From JAGOEF01 sp964511665 (GTDB lineage Bacteria > Bacteroidota > Bacteroidia > Bacteroidales > ML635J-15), in the NCBI GenBank assembly GCA_964511665.1, contig CAZEHA010000003.1, positions 1 through 64,000 of the forward strand: DNA of 64,000 bases, read 5' to 3'. The position numbers were made by a program, and so were the translations under genes. The notes under the pieces are model-generated. The model did no database searches. It saw only the letters and a program-made list of their open reading frames with translations, and had not been told where the DNA came from. Shown here one piece after another: positions 50,052 through 58,534 of the stretch. The first letter of the stretch is position 1; the number at the start of each line of letters is the position of its first letter.

Positions 50052-51142
50052 AGCCCTTGCGTATTAGTAATTTTGCAAAACACTTCCTCGAAGGCTTTTT
50101 TAAAATTGTGCCTGCTCTCAATTTTCCACTCCTGCAAATTTGTTAAACACGAAAAATCAATGCGGTTTAATTCAGACTGCTGTATCACACTAAATTGATA
50201 TTTCTCTTTCATTACACGAGCCAAGTATTCTTGTTCGGGTTGCCCTGGAGTAGGCACCAACAAGGCCTTTCTGCCCATAACAGCCAAATCCATTAGGGTA
50301 GAATACCCACTTCGACATACTATTGCATTGCATTCGCTAATATACCGGCTTAGCATTGCTCTGCCTGCTACATCAATAACTTTAAAATTATCGGGATATA
50401 ATATTTCGCCTTTTGAATTTGCACCTCTAACCAAAATCACCTGCCCATGATATGATGCAAAAACATGCACCAACAACTTTTCGAAGATGCTGCGTTGCGG
50501 CTCCGGTCCCGACAGGAGCAATAGTATAGAACTGATTTTCACATCATGTAGAACCGGCCTTGCAAGAGCACTCAAAAAGCCAATATATTGCACATTGTCG
50601 GGAACCTTATTATGCGATAAATTTTCTGACAAGTTTTCTACTCCTTGGTTATCAGGAACAAAGCAATAATTGTATGTAACAATAATGTTTCGATGAACGG
50701 CACTTGCCAGACGGCAAAAAAAGGAAGGGTTTCCGGTTCCGGCTCCCGGATGAATCTGGTGAGTAATATAAACCGAACTACAAGATCTACTTCTTACTCC
50801 GGGGCGATTGTCAGAAATCACCAGATTGATGCGGTGCTGTTTTACATATTTTTCAATTTGCCTGTGATTTTTATAAAAAGCTATTGCAATTAGAGGAATT
50901 TGCCCGAGCAGACACAATATTTGCCGTTTTCGATGCGAATATCTGATTACAGGAGCAGGAATCTCGATGTAATCTAACTGAGGAAAGCATTGCCTCAGAT
51001 AGGTTAACGAGCGGCCATTACCTGCAATGCTAACATAGTGATTTTCGGTTAACAAATAATCAATCACAGGCACCATACGGGTAGCATGCCCCAAACCCCA
51101 GTCGAGAACACCAACCAAAATATGTAGCCTGGTTGGTGTCAT
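50048..51142 (-). CDS. MurG-like (GT28-type) glycosyltransferase
   Basis: This 364-residue GT-B protein has the N-terminal glycine-rich motif VGVLDWGLGHATRMVPVIDYL, which in MurG and related GT1/28 enzymes contacts the lipid acceptor. Its C-terminal donor domain has SRYISECNAIVCRSGYSTLMDLAVMGRK, LLVPTPGQPEQEYLAR (the UDP-sugar pocket). The true MurG is probably elsewhere, since this sits in an envelope-glycan operon and lacks the other division/cell-wall genes. It overlaps the radical SAM gene by 4 bp and the downstream GT2 gene by 4 bp. Confidence 0.8.
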   Translation of the reverse strand: MTPTRLHILVGVLDWGLGHATRMVPVIDYLLTENHYVSIAGNGRSLTYLRQCFPQLDYIEIPAPVIRYSHRKRQILCLLGQIPLIAIAFYKNHRQIEKYVKQHRINLVISDNRPGVRSRSCSSVYITHQIHPGAGTGNPSFFCRLASAVHRNIIVTYNYCFVPDNQGVENLSENLSHNKVPDNVQYIGFLSALARPVLHDVKISSILLLLSGPEPQRSIFEKLLVHVFASYHGQVILVRGANSKGEILYPDNFKVIDVAGRAMLSRYISECNAIVCRSGYSTLMDLAVMGRKALLVPTPGQPEQEYLARVMKEKYQFSVIQQSELNRIDFSCLTNLQEWKIESRHNFKKAFEEVFCKITNTQGL

Positions 51143-51924
51143 GGCGTTAACATTACCCTAAAACCACCGGCCTCGATTTTGGTTTTAATTGCCTGTAGTT
51201 CATCAACAGAAATTTTCTGCAAACCCTGCTCGGGTGTTTCTCTATCGATAGAATAAATCATTACTTCGTCGGGCTGAATACACTTCAGTGCCCCGATATA
51301 GGCATCAAGCTCTGTGGAGGTTGTATTGTCAATACTTCTGCCCCCAAACTGTCCACGTACAAACATGGTTTGAACAATTTTTTTATGTGGGAATGCGGCA
51401 ATATCGTTAATGATTTGTTGTATATGTAAAGGCTCGAAGCACTTGTTCAACAATTCGAAGGTTTCCTGTATCGCTGTATCAAGTTTCAATATGGGTTTAT
51501 CGACACAGCCAAGAGCCTTCACTACATCGGCATTGTTGAGAGTGGTGGCATTTGTAAGCACAGCAACCACAGCCTTGGGTGCCAGTTGGTTGCGCAGTTC
51601 TATCACTTTTTGGGTGATAAACAGGAAATCGGGATGCAAGCTAGGTTCTCCGTTTCCTGCAAAAGTAATGGCATCGATGCATTCGCCTATGTTGCTTTGG
51701 TGTGTTAATACATGTTGAAGTTCGCTAACGATATCGGCAGCAGCCGGAAATATATCACTGTTGTCGTAACGCGCCGTGAGACCGCATTCACAATAAATAC
51801 AATTAAAATTGCACCATTTGGCGTTTACCGGTAACAGGTTCAAGCCAAGCGAACGCCCCAAACGACGCGACCTTACCGGACCAAAAACAAGATTTTTAAA
51901 CAAGAATCCACCCATATTATTCAT
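51139..51924 (-). CDS. Radical SAM protein
   Basis: This 261-residue enzyme has the radical SAM cluster motif CNFNCIYCE (Cys-x3-Cys-x2-Cys, near residue 38). It is followed by AITFAGNGEPSLHPDFLFI (the GGE-like segment), VLTNATTLNNADVV, KLDTAIQETFELLNK and MFVRGQFGGRSIDN. This matches the COG0731-type radical SAM group, whose activity is unknown in most genomes. No extra Fe-S motif or SPASM domain is present. It is embedded between a GT39 gene (8-bp overlap) and a MurG-like gene (4-bp overlap), so it may modify a lipid or glycan; that is inference. Confidence 0.85.
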   Translation of the reverse strand: MNNMGGFLFKNLVFGPVRSRRLGRSLGLNLLPVNAKWCNFNCIYCECGLTARYDNSDIFPAAADIVSELQHVLTHQSNIGECIDAITFAGNGEPSLHPDFLFITQKVIELRNQLAPKAVVAVLTNATTLNNADVVKALGCVDKPILKLDTAIQETFELLNKCFEPLHIQQIINDIAAFPHKKIVQTMFVRGQFGGRSIDNTTSTELDAYIGALKCIQPDEVMIYSIDRETPEQGLQKISVDELQAIKTKIEAGGFRVMLTP

Positions 51925-53566
51925 TTTCTCTCAGGTAAAAAACAAAACCATTTTTCTCGCCAATAATTTGAAGAAACGGAAATTCATTCACTATCTCTTC
52001 TTTTTTGGTATTCTTACTGATAAAGTAGGCAGGTTTATCGATATTGCCATACAACAACCAATTTGTATTGCTCACACTATCGTGTGATGGCATGGGCTTT
52101 TCGAAATAATACAACTCGGCATACGACTTATATCCCAGAGTCTTCACATAACAATCGTGCTGAGGCAGCGACTTAAAAAACGCTATAGCAGCATGTTGCG
52201 TATAGGCTTCAGCCCGGGGCACAAACAAAACCATGGCTCCAAAATGAAACATGGCTAATGAGGCAGCAAGCGCTATTGTAGGAACAATGCGTTTTTCGCT
52301 ATTTATGCGAATTACGTAAAACAGTATTCCCCCTAGCAACAATAGCGCAACAATCCATTCAAAACCCAGCCAATTGGCATCGGCCTGCAGATTAGCCATG
52401 GCAAATTGATCGTTTATGAGGTTCTTATCGATGATGAAGTTTCTCAATCGCTCAATTTGCGAAAAAACAACCAACCCAACAGTGTAAACAACACCCATCG
52501 AAATAAGTACTATTTTTTCGAAGATTTGCAACTTATCTTTTTTCCCGGTTATACGATACACCTGCAAAGCAGCCAAGAAACTTAACGGGAAATAGCACAT
52601 CGAGGAATAGTGCAGAATTTTGGTTTCTACAATCGTGAAGAGAATAAGAACAACCAAAAATAAGACTATCATCCATTGTCGCACAAATAACACAGGGTCG
52701 GGATGGTCGTAGCTTCGAAAAAAACCGCGAAGAGCAAAAATAGAAGCCGGAAAGACACCAAAAAACAACACAACTACGTGATATAACACAAAACCACCAT
52801 GTCCGGCATCCTCGGTACTAAACAATCGTATCTGGTAATCGATAAAATCGCGGATTACATCAAGATTACCGTTCAGCATTTGCAGTATAAACCATAATCC
52901 ACCTACCATTGCAAAAACCACAATAAACAACAACAAATGCATAATTTTAAAATAGACCCTGGCCCTCTGAACCACTAAAATGGCCATGTAACTAAGCAAT
53001 ACTATGAGAATGGCCACCGGACCTTTTGTTAACACTGCGAGCCCGAGAAAAAGTGCCGAAAGAAAAATAAGCAGCAGTTTATTGGCTTTAAACTTGCCTG
53101 AATACAGCAACAGGAACCAGAAACTCAGGAAAATAAAAGCATTAAACCAAGGATCGATAATCCCCGATTTAAAATAGAAAAAAGGAAGCAGTGAGCATGC
53201 ATAGCAAAGCGACCATATCAAGCCAAAACGCTGATTGTACACCCTCCTGCCCGAAAAATACAGCATCAGTAACACCACAATGCCACATACTGCATTGGGA
53301 AAACGGGCAGCAAACTCGTTTACACCAAACAGTTTCATCGAAACTACCTGCATCCATATAAACAATGGTGGTTTCTCCCAAAACACCTTGTAGTCGATTT
53401 GAACATCGAGGTAATTACCGCTTACAATCATTTCGCGTGCCGATTCGGCAAAATTGATTTCGTCCCAATCGAACAAATGCACTCCACCATTGAACGGGAT
53501 AAAAAACAGCGCCGCAACCAGCATCAAAAACAATACATTCTTGTCGAATTTTATTTTCGCGAACAT
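51917..53566 (-). CDS. GT39 (ArnT/PMT_2-like) polyprenyl-phosphate-sugar transferase
   Basis: This GT-C membrane enzyme is about 549 residues long. An N-terminal span leads into a periplasmic loop bearing FDWDEINFAESAREMI (the DE motif of the active site) and VFWEKPPLFIWMQVV. About ten more spans and a C-terminal periplasmic domain follow. ArnT-type enzymes transfer a sugar from undecaprenyl phosphate to lipid A or to protein. Start 53566 fits the first span; the frame is open to 53734, but those 56 residues are Cys/Arg-rich and overlap the PAP2 gene. It overlaps PAP2 by 16 bp and the radical SAM gene by 8 bp. Confidence 0.85.
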   Translation of the reverse strand: MFAKIKFDKNVLFLMLVAALFFIPFNGGVHLFDWDEINFAESAREMIVSGNYLDVQIDYKVFWEKPPLFIWMQVVSMKLFGVNEFAARFPNAVCGIVVLLMLYFSGRRVYNQRFGLIWSLCYACSLLPFFYFKSGIIDPWFNAFIFLSFWFLLLYSGKFKANKLLLIFLSALFLGLAVLTKGPVAILIVLLSYMAILVVQRARVYFKIMHLLLFIVVFAMVGGLWFILQMLNGNLDVIRDFIDYQIRLFSTEDAGHGGFVLYHVVVLFFGVFPASIFALRGFFRSYDHPDPVLFVRQWMIVLFLVVLILFTIVETKILHYSSMCYFPLSFLAALQVYRITGKKDKLQIFEKIVLISMGVVYTVGLVVFSQIERLRNFIIDKNLINDQFAMANLQADANWLGFEWIVALLLLGGILFYVIRINSEKRIVPTIALAASLAMFHFGAMVLFVPRAEAYTQHAAIAFFKSLPQHDCYVKTLGYKSYAELYYFEKPMPSHDSVSNTNWLLYGNIDKPAYFISKNTKKEEIVNEFPFLQIIGEKNGFVFYLRENE

Positions 53567-54201
53567 AGCTTTATAATTGAAGTTTCCCAGGTATTGGGTG
53601 TAAAACGAAAAACCACAACGCTTATAAGCAGCGCAGTAACGGTGCCTAACAATGCCCCTGCCATCACATCTTCGAAGAAGTGCATCGACAAATATATGCG
53701 CGTATAGGCAATACAGGCAGCAAACAAAACACACAGTATTTTAAACCAGTACTTTGCATATAACATTGAAACACAACACATCAAAGCAAAAATGGTAGTA
53801 GCATGCCCCGACGGAAAGCTGAAATACTGATGCAATTCAATATTCTCAACCAAATTTAAACCAGGCATCGAATCAAGATAATAGGCAGGGCGCATATAAT
53901 CGGCAAAAGCTAAGCGCTTGAGCACCTGCACAAACAAACCACTACATGCACCTGTTATTGCTGTTACAAGCGATAAGCGGGTGTTTATGGATGCTAATAC
54001 AATAACAAAAACCACTATCGCCCATCCTGAAGCCAAATGGGTAAGTAAACTCATCAGCCCATCAATAAAAAGCGTATGACGGGCATTGAGCCAAATATGC
54101 AACGAAAACCTATCGCTTAGTATAGCCACAACTAATCCCGTTAACAACAAGAACAAAGTTGCAACTACAAATACCCCAATACGTTTCCAAATGCTTTTCA
54201 T
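53551..54201 (-). CDS. PAP2 family membrane phosphatase
   Basis: This 216-residue protein has six predicted spans and the three PAP2 signatures: KRLAFADYMRPAY (KxxxxxxRP), FSFPSGHAT (PSGH) and SMHFFEDVMAG (SRxxxxxHxxxD variant), giving the acid-phosphatase active site on the periplasmic face. PAP2 enzymes dephosphorylate lipids such as undecaprenyl pyrophosphate, phosphatidic acid or lipid A. With the GT39 gene it could recycle undecaprenyl carriers. The next gene downstream overlaps it by 16 bp, and 50 bp separate it from the amidohydrolase gene. Confidence 0.9.
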   Translation of the reverse strand: MKSIWKRIGVFVVATLFLLLTGLVVAILSDRFSLHIWLNARHTLFIDGLMSLLTHLASGWAIVVFVIVLASINTRLSLVTAITGACSGLFVQVLKRLAFADYMRPAYYLDSMPGLNLVENIELHQYFSFPSGHATTIFALMCCVSMLYAKYWFKILCVLFAACIAYTRIYLSMHFFEDVMAGALLGTVTALLISVVVFRFTPNTWETSIIKLCSRK

Positions 54202-54251
54202 GAAACAGTTACACTATTATGCCTCAAAGTTAACAATCATACAATTATACG

Positions 54252-55430
54252 CTACAATAAACGTCGAAAACGGCTTTCGTTGGTGAGTTTCATTTCGGCA
54301 AGATTTATATTTTCGAGCAATACTACACCCGGTTTGCTATTGGGCACGAAGCTTCCAAGCAGGTGACTGAGACCCAATGCCCTGGCAGCATTTGAGGTAC
54401 TCCACGTAAGTATTTCAACAACAGACAAATTGCTGTTAAAGCGTTGCAAAAGCTTGAGTTCATCAATAAAATATGTGCTGCTGTTACTCGCCAACGAATC
54501 GGTACCAATAACAATGTTTGCCCCCGATTTACGGAGCAATTCAATGTCGGGCAGCGTATTTTCGATGTACATATTGCTTTGCGGGCACAAGCAAAAATAT
54601 ACCTCTTGCCGATTGAGATTGTTAAACAGCAATTCAACAATCTCGCGGTCTACACAGGTATTGTGAACCATCACTAATCTGCTTGCCTTGGTAATATCCC
54701 GTAGCCATGATATCAAATCGTGAAATTTAGGTTGTGAAAACATTTTCGATTTTTCCTGTAAAAGAGTACCCAGCTCACCGCTACCCTCCTGCAACCACTC
54801 TTTTTCGTGCATCGACTCCATAAAATGAATACTATACAATGCTTCCGGTTTGAGTTGCAACTTATTAAACAACAACTGGCTAAGCGCATAGAGCGAATGC
54901 GGCGAAATGCCTGCCGCCAGACCTGATTGTGAAAAACAAGTCAGCATTTGTTGGGCGCTACTCCAAATTGTTGACGCATCAACGGGTCTCACACCAAATA
55001 TTTCGAGCATGGTATGATAGTAGATTTGGCTGGTTTTTTTAATTTCGATAGTGTCGACAGTATTACTGATATCGAGAACAGCCTGAATACCTTGTCCATA
55101 CATGATAGCATCGAGAGCTCTCGATTTTTCTAATCCTGCATCATGTAATGTACCGCTACTTCTTAAATCAGCCATTTCTTTTATGAAACCGGGCAAACCT
55201 ATACCCTGTGGAATTGCTCCTTGAAGTGCTGCCAATTCAAGATGCTGGTGCATATTGATTAAACCGGGTAGAATTATTCCACTATGCATTTGCAGTGAAT
55301 TAACTTCTCGTGTATTAAGTGCATCAGAAGTAAGCGAAACTATTCTACCGTCGTCGCCAACTTCAAGTATGGCGTTTTGCAGCAATTTTTTTCCATCGAA
55401 AATATATTGGGCAGAGAATTTTTTCATCAT
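54252..55430 (-). CDS. Amidohydrolase-superfamily deaminase/hydrolase
   Basis: This 392-residue TIM-barrel protein has a metal motif NMHQHLELAAL (HxH variant at about residue 58). It also has ISPHSLYALSQLL, SIHFMESMHEKEWL (metal His), LVMVHNTCVD and the Asp in IVIGTDSLASNSST (GTDS). This is the TRZ/ATZ/aminofutalosine-deaminase group, whose members deaminate adenosine-like or triazine substrates. An aminodeoxyfutalosine role in menaquinone synthesis is possible but no other futalosine gene is here. It lies in the middle of the Mla/glycan operon, 30 bp after a DUF4296 gene. Confidence 0.85.
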   Translation of the reverse strand: MMKKFSAQYIFDGKKLLQNAILEVGDDGRIVSLTSDALNTREVNSLQMHSGIILPGLINMHQHLELAALQGAIPQGIGLPGFIKEMADLRSSGTLHDAGLEKSRALDAIMYGQGIQAVLDISNTVDTIEIKKTSQIYYHTMLEIFGVRPVDASTIWSSAQQMLTCFSQSGLAAGISPHSLYALSQLLFNKLQLKPEALYSIHFMESMHEKEWLQEGSGELGTLLQEKSKMFSQPKFHDLISWLRDITKASRLVMVHNTCVDREIVELLFNNLNRQEVYFCLCPQSNMYIENTLPDIELLRKSGANIVIGTDSLASNSSTYFIDELKLLQRFNSNLSVVEILTWSTSNAARALGLSHLLGSFVPNSKPGVVLLENINLAEMKLTNESRFRRLL

Positions 55431-55460
55431 CTAACATAAAAGGGGCATAATACCTGTTGG

Positions 55461-55823
55461 CTACCAACCCATTAACTCAGCCTTTTTGTGATTCAGCTTT
55501 TCAACTGCTTCGGCATAAATCAGTTTAAATTCAATCATATTGTGATGGGTATAATACAGAACACTCTTTTGAAATTGTGTGCTGGTTGTGCCATGCTTTG
55601 CAAACACCGAGCTATATAACACTGTGTCGGCAGCCAAATCTTTTGGGGGAACAACAGCGGCAGTAAGTAAGCCATCGGCTAAGTGTAAATCGCATAAAAC
55701 ATCAACCATTTGCTCATGCCCCAACACATCCGAAGGAACAGGCCCTGGTTTATGATGGGTGCTGCACGAAACAAAAAGCAGCAACAACACAAAAACCGAG
55801 ATTTTTATTTTGGAAAGACTCAT
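55461..55823 (-). CDS. DUF4296 lipoprotein
   Basis: This 120-residue protein has a signal peptide and lipobox (LLLLFVSCS, Cys at residue 20), then DUF4296: SDVLGHEQMVDVLCDLHLADGL near residues 34-55, and YTHHNMIEFKLIYAEAVEKL at the C-terminus. DUF4296 is a Bacteroidota-specific family of unknown function. The gene overlaps mlaF by 4 bp and thus may work with the MlaE/MlaF lipid transporter, for instance as a periplasmic or outer-membrane partner; that is inferred from its position. Confidence 0.88.
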   Translation of the reverse strand: MSLSKIKISVFVLLLLFVSCSTHHKPGPVPSDVLGHEQMVDVLCDLHLADGLLTAAVVPPKDLAADTVLYSSVFAKHGTTSTQFQKSVLYYTHHNMIEFKLIYAEAVEKLNHKKAELMGW

Positions 55824-56575
55824 ATTTGAACGTCTTTAATCTTCTTATACAACTTCGAGGCAAACACAAAGTCGTTTAACTCCTGATTGGTACTATTAAA
55901 TATTTCGGATTTATTACCCTGCCACCAGTTTTTTCCCTCAAATATAAATATTATCTGGTCGCCAATTTCCATGATAGAATTCATGTCGTGTGTGTTCACA
56001 ACGGTTGTAATATTGTATTCTACAGTTAGCTCTCTGATGAGATTATCAATCACTATCGAGGTTTGAGGATCGAGGCCACTGTTGGGTTCATCGCAAAACA
56101 AATATTTAGGGTTCATAACAATAGCTCTGGCTATAGCAACCCTCTTTTGCATTCCTCCACTAATTTCGGCCGGATATTGATGATTGGCATTCACAATATT
56201 GACACGTTGCAAACAAAAGTTTACCCTCTCGATTTTTTCGGCACGACTCATCTCCGAGAACATATTCAATGGTAACATAACGTTTTCTTCAACAGTTAAC
56301 GATGTAAAAAGGGCTCCACCCTGAAACACCAGCCCCATCTCCTGCCTGATTGCCCGTTTTTCGCGAAAGCCGGCTCTCGAATATTCACGATTGCCATACC
56401 AAACTTCGCCACTATTAATACCGTGTAACCCAACAATCGATTTTAAAAAAACAGTTTTTCCCGAACCACTTTTACCAATAATTTGATTCACTTTTCCCGG
56501 TTCAAATTCGGCCGAAATATCGAACAACACTTGTTTTCCACGAAAGCTTTTCGATATGTTTTTCACTGTTATCAT
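55820..56575 (-). CDS. mlaF: MlaF-like ABC transporter ATP-binding protein
   Basis: This 251-residue ABC ATPase has Walker A IGKSGSGKTVF (near 36), Q-loop VFQGGALF, signature ISGGMQKRVAIARAI and Walker B YLFCDEPNSGLDP, followed by the H-loop region VVNTHDMNSIM. The MlaF features GxxGxxFQxGALFxSLTVxENV and GGMQKR are present. It powers the MlaE permease for phospholipid (or other lipid) movement between the membranes. No MlaD/MCE protein is encoded in this window, which is unusual for an Mla operon. Overlaps of 4 bp with both neighbours show tight coupling. Confidence 0.92.
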   Translation of the reverse strand: MITVKNISKSFRGKQVLFDISAEFEPGKVNQIIGKSGSGKTVFLKSIVGLHGINSGEVWYGNREYSRAGFREKRAIRQEMGLVFQGGALFTSLTVEENVMLPLNMFSEMSRAEKIERVNFCLQRVNIVNANHQYPAEISGGMQKRVAIARAIVMNPKYLFCDEPNSGLDPQTSIVIDNLIRELTVEYNITTVVNTHDMNSIMEIGDQIIFIFEGKNWWQGNKSEIFNSTNQELNDFVFASKLYKKIKDVQI

Positions 56576-57312
56576 GTAAGCAGCAACTGTGTGAGAACCA
56601 GGTCGAAAAATAGCACAAGAATTATACTATATACCACAGCCCTTGTGCTGCTTCTACCCACTTCGAGAGCCCCTCCCGAAGTGTAATATCCGTGATATGC
56701 CGAAACCGAGGAAATAATAACCGCAAAAACAACCATTTTTATCACCGAGTAGGTAACATAAAAGGGAATAAAGTAGTAATGCAAACCATATAAATAGTCG
56801 GGCATGGCAACAATACCGGTAACAAACGTCAAGGCATATCCCCCAATTATACCCAGAAATATACTCAGCAGATTGATAAGCGGGAATGTAATAACAGCAG
56901 CAATTATTTTTGGAAAAATCAAATATCCGGCACTGTTTACCCCCATCATCTCGAGAGCATCAATTTGCTCGGTGATGCGCATGGTTCCGATTTCGGAGGC
57001 AATATTTGAGCCTACCCGGCCGGCCAATATCAAACAAATTACCGTGCTCGAGAATTCAAGTATCATGGTATCGCGCACACTGAGCCCTATTAAATATTTG
57101 GGGATAAGCGGATTTACAAAATTGATGGCCATTTGAATGGTTAATACCGCGCCCATAAACACCGAAACGATGGCTACAATGCCCACAGAATTTAGCCCGA
57201 TGCTGTCGATTTCCGACATAATCTGTTTCAGATAAATGCGCAAACGCTCCGGTTTACGAAACACTTTGAACATTAAGGCAAAATACCTCCCTATATGAAA
57301 GATGAAGTTCAT
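56572..57312 (-). CDS. mlaE: MlaE-like lipid ABC transporter permease
   Basis: This 246-residue permease has the MlaE/YrbE architecture: an amphipathic N-terminus (EIDSIGLNSVGIVAI), then VFMGAVLTIQMAINFVNPLIP and VICLILAGRVGSNIASEIGTMRITEQIDALEMMGVN (coupling-helix motif). The remainder, with about six spans, ends near TQLLLT. It forms the membrane channel of the MlaFE transporter. It is the first gene of the nine-gene operon and a TAATTTTG element lies 18 bp upstream. An MCE substrate-binding partner would have to be elsewhere in the genome. Confidence 0.92.
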   Translation of the reverse strand: MNFIFHIGRYFALMFKVFRKPERLRIYLKQIMSEIDSIGLNSVGIVAIVSVFMGAVLTIQMAINFVNPLIPKYLIGLSVRDTMILEFSSTVICLILAGRVGSNIASEIGTMRITEQIDALEMMGVNSAGYLIFPKIIAAVITFPLINLLSIFLGIIGGYALTFVTGIVAMPDYLYGLHYYFIPFYVTYSVIKMVVFAVIISSVSAYHGYYTSGGALEVGRSSTRAVVYSIILVLFFDLVLTQLLLT

Positions 57313-57329
57313 AGAATATTCCTGTTTAA

Positions 57330-57337
57330 CAAAATTA
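57330..57337 (-). promoter_or_regulatory. Possible -7 promoter element of the mlaE operon
   Basis: TAATTTTG on the minus strand matches TAnnTTTG exactly and lies 18 bp before the mlaE ATG (57312). A TTTCG resembling -33 is about 19 bp further upstream. Confidence 0.4.
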
Positions 57338-57407
57338 TTATTTATGTTCGATTATCGAAAATATTTTTCTTTATTTGATAAGTTTTTATTCAAGAGTATC
57401 AATTAAT

Positions 57408-58481
57408 ATGAATCAGTACAATTATTGCGTGATTATGGCAGGCGGTATCGGTAGCAGATTTTGGCCGGTAAGCACCAACGAAATGCCAAAACAATTTCTC
57501 GACATTTTAAACAACGGAAGAACGCTGATACAGCAAACATTCGATAGGTTTGCAAAGATAATTCCGGCAGAGAACATACTGGTGGTAACCGGTAGCGAAC
57601 ATAAGCATTTGGTAACCCAGCAACTACCCGAAATACCTCAACAGAATATTTTGGTTGAACCCATGCGCCGCAACACGGCTCCATGCATTGCCTATGCCAC
57701 ATACATCATCATGCAACGCCATCAGAATGCAAGCATTGTGGTATCACCATCTGACCATTTGATTGTTGACGAAGATGAATTTTTAAATAATATTCAGAAA
57801 GGTCTGGGTTTTGTTACGCAATACAAGGCATTGCTTACCCTTGGTATTACACCTGACAGGCCTGCTACGGGCTATGGTTACATACAAATTGACACCGAGA
57901 CCAATTATGGCAGCTACAATAAAATTAAATCGTTTACCGAGAAACCCCATCTTGAGCTTGCGAAGTTTTTTGTTAAAAGCGGTGAGTTTTATTGGAATTC
58001 AGGAATTTTTCTATGGTCGCTGCCAAGTATCAGAAAAGCCTTCGAAAGTTACATGCCCGAATTGCTGAACCTATTCGAAGAAAACAAACATGCATTTGGT
58101 ACCGACAAAGAAAATGAAGTATTGAATAAAATTTATTCCGATGCCAAAAGCATTTCGATCGATTATGGGGTAATGGAAAAGGCTGATAACGTATATATGC
58201 AAGCAACCAAGTTTGGTTGGTCCGATTTAGGAACATGGAACTCGGTATATACTGTTTGTGAGAAAGACGACAATCAGAACGTAAGCCACGGCGACAGCAT
58301 TGCCTTATTCGACAGCAATGGAAACTATGTGTATATGCCCGAAGGGAAACTGGCTGTGATAAAAGACATCGACGATTTCATTGTGGTTGATTCGGGCGAC
58401 ACATTGCTGATTTGCAAACGCGATAACGAACAACTTGTTAAGGAATTATCGGCCGAAGCAAAATCGAAATTTAACCTGTAG
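57408..58481 (+). CDS. manC: Mannose-1-phosphate guanylyltransferase
   Basis: This enzyme, about 357 residues long, makes GDP-mannose from mannose-1-phosphate and GTP. The N-terminal nucleotidyltransferase domain has VIMAGGIGSRFWPVSTNEMPKQFL (residues about 8-31), NILVEPMRRNTAPCIAY, VVSPSDHLIVDEDEF and IKSFTEKPHLE, and the C-terminal domain has SIDYGVMEKADN and KFGWSDLGTWNSVYTVCEKDD. It has no fused mannose-6-phosphate isomerase domain, so it is the single-function form. The ATG at 57408 is preferred over 57375 because the motif then starts near residue 8. It may feed the glycan operons nearby, which is inference. Divergent from mlaE. Confidence 0.94.
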   Translation: MNQYNYCVIMAGGIGSRFWPVSTNEMPKQFLDILNNGRTLIQQTFDRFAKIIPAENILVVTGSEHKHLVTQQLPEIPQQNILVEPMRRNTAPCIAYATYIIMQRHQNASIVVSPSDHLIVDEDEFLNNIQKGLGFVTQYKALLTLGITPDRPATGYGYIQIDTETNYGSYNKIKSFTEKPHLELAKFFVKSGEFYWNSGIFLWSLPSIRKAFESYMPELLNLFEENKHAFGTDKENEVLNKIYSDAKSISIDYGVMEKADNVYMQATKFGWSDLGTWNSVYTVCEKDDNQNVSHGDSIALFDSNGNYVYMPEGKLAVIKDIDDFIVVDSGDTLLICKRDNEQLVKELSAEAKSKFNL

Positions 58482-58486
58482 AAAAC

Positions 58487-58513
58487 AAAAATGCCGGTAA
58501 AGCCGGCATTTTT
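58487..58513. terminator. Bidirectional terminator between manC and gldN
   Basis: AAAAATGCCGG-TAAA-GCCGGCATTTTT forms a long stem with T-runs on both strands. It ends both the manC (+) and the gld (-) transcripts. Confidence 0.85.
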
Positions 58514-58534
58514 GTAAAATATATAACCAATATA

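Noticed and set aside
50048..51142. True MurG of peptidoglycan synthesis
   Set aside because: The glycine-rich motif fits, but the gene sits in an envelope-glycan operon with no mur or fts genes, so a specialised glycosyltransferase is more likely.
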